Source of the DNA: Burkholderia pseudomultivorans
GTDB taxonomy: Bacteria; Pseudomonadota; Gammaproteobacteria; Burkholderiales; Burkholderiaceae
Length of the DNA: 64,000 nucleotides
Reading direction: 5' to 3'
NCBI RefSeq assembly: GCF_902499075.1
Contig: NZ_CABVPP010000007.1
Span: 120,071-184,070, forward strand
Positions within the stretch are counted from its first letter, which is position 1, and every line of letters begins with the position of its first letter. Shown piece by piece: positions 55,880 through 64,000 of this stretch. The position numbers and the translations under genes are program-made. Under the pieces are notes generated by a model. It saw nothing but the letters and a program-made list of their open reading frames with translations. It was not told the DNA's origin and did no database searches.

Positions 55880-58800
55880 ATGAATTCCGGAATCTTTCGC
55901 GTGGTGTTCAATGCCGTACGCGACATGCTGGTGGCTGTCGACGAATATGCGTCTGCGCATGGAGGCGGCGAAGGTGCGCGCATGCGACGAACGGTACCGA
56001 CCCCGGCGCCGGAATCCGGCGTTTCGATCTGGTTCGCGGCGCGCGCGATCGCGTTTGCGGCGCTTTGTACCTTCGGCATGCAGCCGCTCGTCGCCGAGGC
56101 GCAGGCCACGCTGCCGATCACACCCGATCGCAGCGGGCCGGCGCATCCGGTTGTCGGCGTGTCGGCATCGGGCGTGCCGCTCGTCAATATCACCGCGCCG
56201 AAGAACGGCGTCTCGCTGAACAGCTTCACGCAGTACAACGTCGGCACGCAGGGCGCCGTGCTCGTCAACAGTGGCCGGAACACGCAGACGCAACTCGCCG
56301 GCTGGGTTCAGGGCAATCCGTTCCTCGGCAATCAGGCGGCGCGCGTGATCGTCAATCAGGTCACGTCGGGCAATCCCAGCCGGCTGCTCGGGCCGACCGA
56401 GATCGCGGGCAACCGCGCGAATCTCGTGATCGCGAACCCGGCGGGCATCACCTGTGCGGGTTGCGGCTTTCTGAACGTCCCGCGCGTGACGCTGGCAACC
56501 GGCGCACCGACCTTCAATCCGGACGGTACGCTGGCCGGTTTCGACGTGACGCAGGGGCGACTCGGGATCGACGGTGCGGGGCTCGACGCGCGCGGCAGTG
56601 CGATCGACCTGATTGCACGTGCGATGACGATCAACGGCCAGGTGTGGGCCGATTCGATCGATGCGGTGGCCGGCGCGAACCGCGTCGACTATGCGGACAA
56701 CGCCGCGCAAGCCCGTGACGGCGCAGGCGCGGCGCCGGGCGTCGCGATCGACGTGCAGGCGCTGGGCAGCATGTTCGCCAATAGCGTGCGAATGATCGGG
56801 ACCGAGGCGGGCGTGGGTGTACGCGACGCCGGATCGATCACCTCGCTGACGGGCGATATTCGTGTGTCGAACAACGGCGACGTGACGATTGCGCCGGCCG
56901 CGCGTCTGCAGTCGGCGGCGAACATCCGGATCGACGGTGCGGAAGTTGTGCAGCAAGGCACGATAGTCAGCGCGCAGGCCATGGATCTGAACGCATTGCT
57001 GGCGCTGTCGAATACCGGAACGATTGTGTCGGGTGGTAATACCAACCTGACGGCCGCGCTGTCGGTCGACAATGGCGGGCATGCGTACGCGGGCGTGGAT
57101 TCCGCGGGCCAACTGGTCGACGGCGGTTCGGTCACGGCGCGCGCCGCACAGGTGACGAGCCGCGGCACGCTGGCAGCGGGCGACAGCGTCAATCTGCTCG
57201 CGAACGACGTGACGCTCGATGGCGGGACCGTGAGTGCGGCCGGTGCGGTCGACGTGACGGCCGACGGCACGTTGTCGAACGTCGGCGGGACAGTGAGCGG
57301 CCGGGACCTGACGCTGAATGCCGCACAACTGGTCAACGATGCGGGCGTCATCAGCGCGCGCGGTCTGGCAAACGTGACCGCACAAGCGGTTTCGAACCGG
57401 TCCGGCACGTTGTCGGCGGACGCGCTGTCGCTGAGCACGGCTGGCGCGCTCGACAATACGCAGGGGCACGTGATCGCCCGCACGGCGCGGATCGCCGCCA
57501 AGGATGTGACGAACGTCGCGGGCGAGATCGGCACCTCGACGGGCGCGCTGTCGCTGACGGCGACCGGCAGCGTGTCGAACCGGGACGGGAAGATCGCAGG
57601 CGGCCATGGCCTGACGCTGGCCGCGCATACGGTTTCCAACGCACAGGGCCAGATCGGTTCCGTGGCGGGCGATACGTCGCTCGACGTCGCGCAATCGCTG
57701 AACAACGCGGGCGGCAAGCTCGCATCCGGCGACGCATTGACTGTCCGCGCAGCGCATCTCGACAACTCGGCAGGATCGATCGGCGCGCACGCCGCGCGAA
57801 TCGACGCAACGGATGTCGAAAATACGGACGGCCGGATCGGCACGACTGATGCACTGACCGTGACGGCGACGGGTGTCGTCTCGAATCGGTCCGGCGTCAT
57901 GGTCGGCGGCAACGGCATCTCGTTGACGGTAAACCGCATCGACAACGCATCGGGCACGATCGGATCGGTCGCCGGCGACACGACGCTGCGTGCGGGTCAG
58001 TCTCTGGCGAACACGGGCGGCACGGTGCGTTCCGCCAATGTGCTCGACATCGCAAGCGACACGATCGACAACGCGAACGGCAGCATCGCGGCCGCGCGCG
58101 ACGCGCTGATCCGGGCCGGGGATCTCGTCAATGCGGGAGGCCAGATCGGGTCTTCGTCGGCCGGATTGTCGCTGACCGCCGAGCGCGGGATATCGAACGA
58201 CGGAGGCAAACTGGCAGGCGCAACCGGGTTGTCGGTCAAGGCCGCCATGCTGAGCAATCGGGCGGGCCAGATCGGTGCGTCCAGCGGCGAGGCGACGCTG
58301 ACCGTCTCGCAGGCACTCGACAATACGCGGGGCACGATTGCCGCCGCCGGCGCGCTGAACGCGCAGGCCGGTGCGTTCGACAATTCGGACGGTACGCTGG
58401 CGGCCGATGCGGCGAAGCTCGACATAGCCGACGCATTGACAAACACCGGCGGCACGATTGCGGCGACCCACGACGCGACCGTGACGGCGCAGACCGTTTC
58501 GAATCGCGCCGGCACCATCGGGTCGCTGTCCGGTGCATTGTCGGTAACGACATCCGGTACGACGGACAACGCAGGCGGCAAGCTGCTGGCCTTCGGCGAC
58601 ACGACATTGACCCATGCGGGCCTGCTGAACGCGGGTGGCACGATTACGGGCGCGAATGTGACGCTCGCGGCTGGACACGGGGCGATCGACAACACGCTCG
58701 GCAACGTGGCGGCGAGCCAGTCGCTGACGAGCCGCTCGGGCGCCCTCGATAACCGGTCGGGGCTGATGCAGGCAGCGGGAGCGATCGACATCGATACACA

Positions 58801-61800
58801 CGGCCGGGCGTTCGATAACCGCGTCCTGCCGGGGCAATCGACGGGCGGTCGGGTTCTCGGCAATGGCGTCGTACTGGCGACGGGCGCGCTGGACAACACG
58901 GGCGGCGCGCTCTCGTCGAGCGGTGCGGCGAGCGTCGACGCAGCATCCGTGATCAATGACGCCGGTTCGCTCGTGGCCGATGGCGCATTGACGGTACGAA
59001 GTGCCGGCACGGTGTCGAACGTCGCAGGCCAGATCGGCGGAAACGGCGACGTGACGGTATCCGGCACGACGATCGACAATACGCGCGGCGCCATGCACGC
59101 GAGCGGCGCGCTGTCGGTGACGGGCGACACGATCCGCAATGCGCAGACTGTCGACGCGTCGCTGCCGGCTACGGCAGGCGTGCCGGGGCTGGCCGCAGGG
59201 ATGGAGGGCGCAAGCGTTGCGCTCGATGCCAGCCGGACGATCGACAACGCCGGCGGCTCGATTCGTGCGGACCAGGCGGCGACGCTTGCCGCATCGAGCA
59301 TCGACAACACGTCGGGCAGCATCCAGTCGAAAGGCGCGGCCACGCTGACGGCATCGGATGTGCTGATCAACAGCCGGGGCGACGTCAACGGCGGTCGGCA
59401 ACTGACGGTCTCGGCCGGCACGCTCGACAACGACGGCAAGCTCCAGTCGGCGGGCGACGTCGACGTGACGACACAAGGCGCGTTGACCAACCGCGGCCGG
59501 ATCGTAGCGGGCCGCGACTTGAAGACGGCCAGCAGCATGCTCGACAACAGCGGCGTGCTGTCGGCGGGAAATGCCGCGAACGTATACGCCGATACTGTGC
59601 TGAACCGTTCGACCGGCGAGATTTTCGGCGGCAACGCGACCGATGTTCATGCAAGCCACTCGGTGACGAACGAAGGCCTGATCGACGGCGGCGCAACGAA
59701 GGTGACTGCCGGCGATACCATCGCGAATGCCGGCGGCCGAATCTACGGCGATACCGTGACGATGGGCGCGAACACGATCGTCAACGACCGGAACGCCGGG
59801 GGCATCGGCGGCGTGATCGCTTCCCGCGGCGATCTCGACATCGGTGCACGGATGCTCGAGAACTGGAACGACGCGCTCGTCTACGCGAGTGGCGATATCC
59901 GCATCGGCGGCGCGCTGGATGCGAACCGACAGGCAACCGGCAGCGCGCAGACCGTGACGAACGACGGCGCACAGATCGATGCCGGCCGCGATATCGCGAT
60001 CGACGCGACCCGGTTCGAGAACCTGAATTCGAACTTCCGGACTTCGACGATCGCGACCGACAGCGGCAATCAGCTGTGGTATCAGGTGCCGGGCTCGACC
60101 GAGAGGATCGACCCGTCGACCATTTACCTGTACCAGAAGAACAGCCAGGAAATCCGTCCCGGCACCGACTACCGTTGGGCGCTGGACGACGACCAGAAAT
60201 TCATCTTGCTGCCGTCGGAGAAATATCCGTTTGCCGAGTATGCGAAGTACACGATGAACGGCGTAGCCGGCAAGATCGACGTGACGGCTTACCCTGCCGG
60301 AAACTTCGGGGCGAGCGGGGCTGCGGCTCAGACCGGTGCATACCGGACAGTGCCTGCCGATATCTGGGCACAGTTCGGCGTCGCTCCGCCCCCGGACGCA
60401 AATCCGGCATGGATGACGACGGGACCGTTCTGGATGACGGCAATCGGCAGCCTGTTCGCCGGCCGCAGCAAGGTCGGCAGCGACTGGTTTGCCGTCAAGC
60501 CGCCGACGGAAGCCGACGTGACCGGTGAGAAGCGGCCGATTTTCGGGGTGCCGAGCTCGTCGTGCCTGACTTCGACCCACGCCGCATGTGCGCCATTCCA
60601 GCAGTGGTACAACGCGACCGCAGCCGCCTATCGGAGCCTCAATCAGGCAATCGCCGCGTATAACGGCGACGTGGCTGGGCGGCTCGTGGAGACCTATACG
60701 GTCTACACGGTCGACGTGAAGTCGACCACGGACGTTGTCACCGCGTCGCAGCCCGGCACGATCACCGCGGGCCGTCACATCACGATCGACGCTGCGTCCG
60801 GCATCAACGACAAGAGCCGGATCGTGGCGGGCGACGGCAACCATCCGACAAACGTGCAGAACATCGGTGCGACGGGCACCGAGACGTTCACGGGCTCGGG
60901 CAAGGCGATCCATACCTGGGTTCAGTCGGGCGGCGCATTCAGGGGCGACGAGCGCGCGAGCTCGACCGCCGATTACTCGCCGGCCATTCCATCGCGAACG
61001 ATCGATCTGCCGATAGTGCTGACCGATCCGGGCACGCCGTCCAGTCCGGTCAAGAGTGTCGCGGCGGCGATCGCCGCCGCGCAGGGCACGAGCGGGTCCG
61101 GCGTGACGCCGGTTGCGGGCAAGAACGTCGATGGAGAAGTCCGGGTTGGGGCGGGCGTCGCCGGCGTCGCGGTCGGGAACGTATCGGCCGTGAAGGCCGA
61201 TGTCGGCGGCGTGGTCGTGCGGACAGTCACGCCGAACACAAGCGTGCCGGGCAATGCGCTGTATCGGGTGACGACCGACCCGGGCAGCCGCTTCCTGATC
61301 GAGACCGATCCACGCTTTACCGACTACCGGCAGTGGGCGTCGAGCGACACGATGCTGGATGCGCTCAAGGTCGATCCGGCTACGGTGCTCCGGCGGATCG
61401 GCGACGGCTTCTACGAGCAGCAACTGATTCAGCAGCAGATCATCCAGGCGACGGGGCAGCGTTTCATCGGCGACTATACGGACAACCAGCGCGCATACCA
61501 GGCCCTGATGGCGAATGGCGTCAAGGCGGCGCAGCAGTTCGGGCTGAACATCGGCACCACGCTGACCGATGCGCAAATGGCCGCGCTGACGAGCGACATC
61601 GTGTGGCTCGTGAATCAGACGGTGACCTTGCCGGACGGCAGTCAGCAGACGGTGCTGGTGCCGCAGGTCTATCTGCGCGCGAACGCGGCGGACGTGACCG
61701 GCGAAGGCACGATCGTTTCCGGCAAGGACGTCACGATCGAGTCGGATGGTGCATACAGCAACTCGGGCACGATTGCGGCTCGCCACGTGACGATCATTCG

Positions 61801-64000
61801 CGCCGATTCGATCGATAACAGCGGCACGGTGTCGGGCGGAACCGTGCTCGCGAGCGCGACTCGCGACCTGAACAACCTGGGGGGGCTCATTCAAGGCAAT
61901 GCCGTGGCGCTGTCGGCCGGCCGCGACCTCAACCTGACGAGTACGACGAGTTCGGTGACCGCCGCGAATGGCAGCGCGGCCGGTATCGACCGCGTATCGA
62001 CGGTCAATGCGGGCACGTTGCAGGCGGTCGCCGGCCGCGATCTGAATGCCGATGCGGCCGTGATTGCGGTGGCGGGGGGTGCGGTACTGGCGGCGAACAA
62101 CGACATCAATCTGAATGCGGTTCGCCAGAGCAGCCGGGACGCGGTGAGATGGGACGATCGCAATCACGCACAACACACGGCGTCGATCGATACCGGCACG
62201 CAGATCGCGACGGGCGGCGACCTGGCGATCGTGGCCGGCCGTGATGTGAACACGACGGCGGCTTATGCGAATGCGGGTGGCGCGATTGGCGTCAGCGCCG
62301 GGCGCGATGTCACCCTGAACGCCGGCGAGCAGAGTGCGAGCGCGCACGAAGCGCACTATCGCAAGGAAAGCGGGCTTTTGTCGTCGAAGTCGACGCACAC
62401 GATCGATTCGAGCAGCCATACCCACGCGATCGGCACGACCTTGTCGGGCAACACCGTCGCCGTCGAGGCCCGAAACGACCTGACGGCGAAGGCCGCGGCG
62501 ATCGCCGCGACCGGCGACGTGAACCTCGTCGCGGGACACGACATCAGGGTGACGACCGCGGACACGGCCTCGAGCGAATATCACTACAAGGACGTGAAGA
62601 AATCCGGCCTCGGCAGCGCCGGCGCGGGGATCTCGTATGGTACGCACCAGACGATCGGCAGCAGCCGCGAAACGGTGAAGGGTTCGCAGGGCAGCCTGAT
62701 CGGCAGCACGGGCGGCAGTGTGTCGATGCAGGCCGGCAACAAGCTGCACATCACCGGGTCCGACATCGTCGCCGGCGGCAACGTGACGGGCGTCGCGAAG
62801 GAAGTGACGATCGATGCGTCGCAGACGGATCGTCATCGCGAAGAAGTCCGCGAGGTGAAGAGCACGGGTTTCGCGCTGGCGGTGAAGTCGCCGGTGATCG
62901 ATGCTGCGCAGAACGTATCGCGCCAGGCACAGGGCGCGGGCGCCAGCCAGGACGGACGAGCGGCAGCGCTGCATGCACTCGCGGCGGCGGGCGGCATGGC
63001 GGACCTGGTCGGCGCGACGGGCAACATGACGCACGCGCTGAACGATCCGAAGGGCAAGATCGACGCGAAGCTGGAACTGAGCTTCGGCTCGTCGTCCAGC
63101 AAGTCGACGTTCGCCGAGCACAGCACGCAGCACAACGGCAGCAGCGTGAAGGCCGGCGGCACGGCCGCGTTCGTCGCGACCGGCGACAAGCATGCCGGGC
63201 AGGGAAACGTGACGATCCAGGGTTCGGACGTGACCGCGAACGACGTGGTGTTGCGGGCGACAAACATGGTGAATCTGGTCAACAGCACCGATACGGACAG
63301 CACGCGCAGCACGAACGAGTCGAAGAGCGCGAGCCTCGGCGTGTCGTATGGCACGGGCGGCTTCGGTGTGTCGGCGTCGATGGCGCGCGCGCAGGGGGAT
63401 GCGAACTCGGATGCGGCCACGCAGAACAATACGCACGTCAATGCGCGCAATACCGCGACGATCGTCAGCGGCGGCGATACCAATATCGTCGGCGCAAACG
63501 TCACAGCGAACACGGTGATCGCAGACATTGGCGGCGACCTGAATCTCGCATCGGTGCAGGATACGAGCGCGAGTGCCGCACGCCAAACCAGTTCGGGCGG
63601 CGGGCTCAATGCAGGCATGGGCGGTGCGAGCGCGAATGTCAGCGTGCAGGCTGGCCGCGCGAGCGGCAGCTATGCGGGGGTGAACGAGCAAGCGGGCATT
63701 CAGGCGGGAGACGGTGGCTTCGATATCAAGGTCGGCGGCAATACGGACCTGAAGGGCGCGTATATCGCGAGTACCGCGACGCAGGACAAGAACCAGCTGA
63801 CGACCGGGACGCTGACGTTCTCGGATATCCAGAATCGTTCGGAATACGACGCGAGCAGTGTCGGGATCAGCGCGGGCGGCGGCGTGGGCAACGGAGGGAA
63901 CAGCTACGCGACGCATGGGCCGGAGAGCGGGAAGAACACCGGCGGTGCGTTGCCGCTCTTTGTCAGCGAGAGCGATAGCAGTAGCGCGACGACGAAGAGC
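55880..64000 (+). CDS. Filamentous haemagglutinin/CdiA-like exoprotein (3' end outside window)
   Basis: The frame is open for 2707 codons to the window edge. An extended signal peptide region comes first (FRVVFNAVRDMLVAVDEYASA), then a hydrophobic core ending VAEAQA. The TPS secretion domain covers about residues 80-330, with the hallmark NPAGI at 186-190 followed by a CAGC pair. Long degenerate FHA repeats (LSNTGG/IDNAxG types) run to about 1400. An adhesin mid-region contains YRQWASSDTMLDALKVDP and SDIVWLVNQTVTLPDG (residues 1810-1930). FHA-2 type repeats follow. The last residues, LFVSESDSSSATTKS, resemble the region before the variable C-terminal part of CdiA/FHA proteins. Secretion is by the transporter at 53106. 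A toxin tip and immunity gene are expected downstream, but not seen. Confidence 0.92.
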   Translation, partial: MNSGIFRVVFNAVRDMLVAVDEYASAHGGGEGARMRRTVPTPAPESGVSIWFAARAIAFAALCTFGMQPLVAEAQATLPITPDRSGPAHPVVGVSASGVPLVNITAPKNGVSLNSFTQYNVGTQGAVLVNSGRNTQTQLAGWVQGNPFLGNQAARVIVNQVTSGNPSRLLGPTEIAGNRANLVIANPAGITCAGCGFLNVPRVTLATGAPTFNPDGTLAGFDVTQGRLGIDGAGLDARGSAIDLIARAMTINGQVWADSIDAVAGANRVDYADNAAQARDGAGAAPGVAIDVQALGSMFANSVRMIGTEAGVGVRDAGSITSLTGDIRVSNNGDVTIAPAARLQSAANIRIDGAEVVQQGTIVSAQAMDLNALLALSNTGTIVSGGNTNLTAALSVDNGGHAYAGVDSAGQLVDGGSVTARAAQVTSRGTLAAGDSVNLLANDVTLDGGTVSAAGAVDVTADGTLSNVGGTVSGRDLTLNAAQLVNDAGVISARGLANVTAQAVSNRSGTLSADALSLSTAGALDNTQGHVIARTARIAAKDVTNVAGEIGTSTGALSLTATGSVSNRDGKIAGGHGLTLAAHTVSNAQGQIGSVAGDTSLDVAQSLNNAGGKLASGDALTVRAAHLDNSAGSIGAHAARIDATDVENTDGRIGTTDALTVTATGVVSNRSGVMVGGNGISLTVNRIDNASGTIGSVAGDTTLRAGQSLANTGGTVRSANVLDIASDTIDNANGSIAAARDALIRAGDLVNAGGQIGSSSAGLSLTAERGISNDGGKLAGATGLSVKAAMLSNRAGQIGASSGEATLTVSQALDNTRGTIAAAGALNAQAGAFDNSDGTLAADAAKLDIADALTNTGGTIAATHDATVTAQTVSNRAGTIGSLSGALSVTTSGTTDNAGGKLLAFGDTTLTHAGLLNAGGTITGANVTLAAGHGAIDNTLGNVAASQSLTSRSGALDNRSGLMQAAGAIDIDTHGRAFDNRVLPGQSTGGRVLGNGVVLATGALDNTGGALSSSGAASVDAASVINDAGSLVADGALTVRSAGTVSNVAGQIGGNGDVTVSGTTIDNTRGAMHASGALSVTGDTIRNAQTVDASLPATAGVPGLAAGMEGASVALDASRTIDNAGGSIRADQAATLAASSIDNTSGSIQSKGAATLTASDVLINSRGDVNGGRQLTVSAGTLDNDGKLQSAGDVDVTTQGALTNRGRIVAGRDLKTASSMLDNSGVLSAGNAANVYADTVLNRSTGEIFGGNATDVHASHSVTNEGLIDGGATKVTAGDTIANAGGRIYGDTVTMGANTIVNDRNAGGIGGVIASRGDLDIGARMLENWNDALVYASGDIRIGGALDANRQATGSAQTVTNDGAQIDAGRDIAIDATRFENLNSNFRTSTIATDSGNQLWYQVPGSTERIDPSTIYLYQKNSQEIRPGTDYRWALDDDQKFILLPSEKYPFAEYAKYTMNGVAGKIDVTAYPAGNFGASGAAAQTGAYRTVPADIWAQFGVAPPPDANPAWMTTGPFWMTAIGSLFAGRSKVGSDWFAVKPPTEADVTGEKRPIFGVPSSSCLTSTHAACAPFQQWYNATAAAYRSLNQAIAAYNGDVAGRLVETYTVYTVDVKSTTDVVTASQPGTITAGRHITIDAASGINDKSRIVAGDGNHPTNVQNIGATGTETFTGSGKAIHTWVQSGGAFRGDERASSTADYSPAIPSRTIDLPIVLTDPGTPSSPVKSVAAAIAAAQGTSGSGVTPVAGKNVDGEVRVGAGVAGVAVGNVSAVKADVGGVVVRTVTPNTSVPGNALYRVTTDPGSRFLIETDPRFTDYRQWASSDTMLDALKVDPATVLRRIGDGFYEQQLIQQQIIQATGQRFIGDYTDNQRAYQALMANGVKAAQQFGLNIGTTLTDAQMAALTSDIVWLVNQTVTLPDGSQQTVLVPQVYLRANAADVTGEGTIVSGKDVTIESDGAYSNSGTIAARHVTIIRADSIDNSGTVSGGTVLASATRDLNNLGGLIQGNAVALSAGRDLNLTSTTSSVTAANGSAAGIDRVSTVNAGTLQAVAGRDLNADAAVIAVAGGAVLAANNDINLNAVRQSSRDAVRWDDRNHAQHTASIDTGTQIATGGDLAIVAGRDVNTTAAYANAGGAIGVSAGRDVTLNAGEQSASAHEAHYRKESGLLSSKSTHTIDSSSHTHAIGTTLSGNTVAVEARNDLTAKAAAIAATGDVNLVAGHDIRVTTADTASSEYHYKDVKKSGLGSAGAGISYGTHQTIGSSRETVKGSQGSLIGSTGGSVSMQAGNKLHITGSDIVAGGNVTGVAKEVTIDASQTDRHREEVREVKSTGFALAVKSPVIDAAQNVSRQAQGAGASQDGRAAALHALAAAGGMADLVGATGNMTHALNDPKGKIDAKLELSFGSSSSKSTFAEHSTQHNGSSVKAGGTAAFVATGDKHAGQGNVTIQGSDVTANDVVLRATNMVNLVNSTDTDSTRSTNESKSASLGVSYGTGGFGVSASMARAQGDANSDAATQNNTHVNARNTATIVSGGDTNIVGANVTANTVIADIGGDLNLASVQDTSASAARQTSSGGGLNAGMGGASANVSVQAGRASGSYAGVNEQAGIQAGDGGFDIKVGGNTDLKGAYIASTATQDKNQLTTGTLTFSDIQNRSEYDASSVGISAGGGVGNGGNSYATHGPESGKNTGGALPLFVSESDSSSATTKS

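Noticed and set aside
54791-63916. A minus-strand open frame of 3041 codons opposite the lipoprotein and haemagglutinin genes
   Set aside because: It is arginine-, histidine- and valine-rich with no domain pattern. It follows from the codon bias of the sense gene, whose domains are clear.

Overview
The window is a GC-rich chromosomal segment, almost certainly from a Burkholderia of the cepacia complex. The Burkholderia-type porin, the DUF3331 and DUF4148 proteins, the GlxA-type regulators and the overall codon bias all fit this. It is mainly a catabolic locus for quaternary ammonium compounds, interrupted by a sugar-uptake module and followed by accessory DNA. No tRNA, rRNA, insertion sequence or CRISPR array was seen.

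Layout. 1-2681: a gene tail, a formaldehyde dehydrogenase (fdhA) and a LysR regulator. 2670-7685: a DMT exporter, a zinc-ribbon membrane protein, a MocR-type regulator and a secreted beta-propeller/discoidin protein. 7773-20678: the glycine betaine block, with the regulator gbdR divergent from glyA, dipeptidase-like gene, DUF5943 gene, dgcA, dgcB, etfA, etfB, gbcA and gbcB. 20850-23548: a betaine-type binding protein and an APC permease. 23670-31193: a LacI regulator divergent from a sugar ABC transporter, a ketose 3-epimerase-like enzyme and a sugar kinase. 31255-37399: purU, the choline-O-sulfate pair (LysR regulator and betC), a ChoX-like binding protein and a porin. 37757-39429: an MFS exporter and a YbjQ protein. 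39530-45535: the L-carnitine operon (cdhR; binding protein, dehydrocarnitine-cleaving enzyme, carnitine dehydrogenase, thioesterase, hydrolase).

How these fit together. Carnitine and choline-O-sulfate lead towards glycine betaine. GbcAB demethylates betaine to dimethylglycine, DgcAB with the ETF-like pair takes it to sarcosine, and the released one-carbon units are handled by FdhA, GlyA and PurU. Sarcosine oxidase and choline dehydrogenase are not in the window. Three betaine/choline/carnitine-type binding proteins lack a neighbouring permease or ATPase.

45764-64000 is accessory: small secreted or hypothetical genes, an SDR, an amidohydrolase, an ImmA/IrrE-DUF4411 pair with an apparently leaderless transcript, a DadA-like oxidase, an AT-rich 0.65-kb leader, and a two-partner secretion/CDI-type locus (transporter, lipoprotein, giant haemagglutinin). 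The haemagglutinin runs off the right edge, so any toxin tip and immunity gene lie outside the window.
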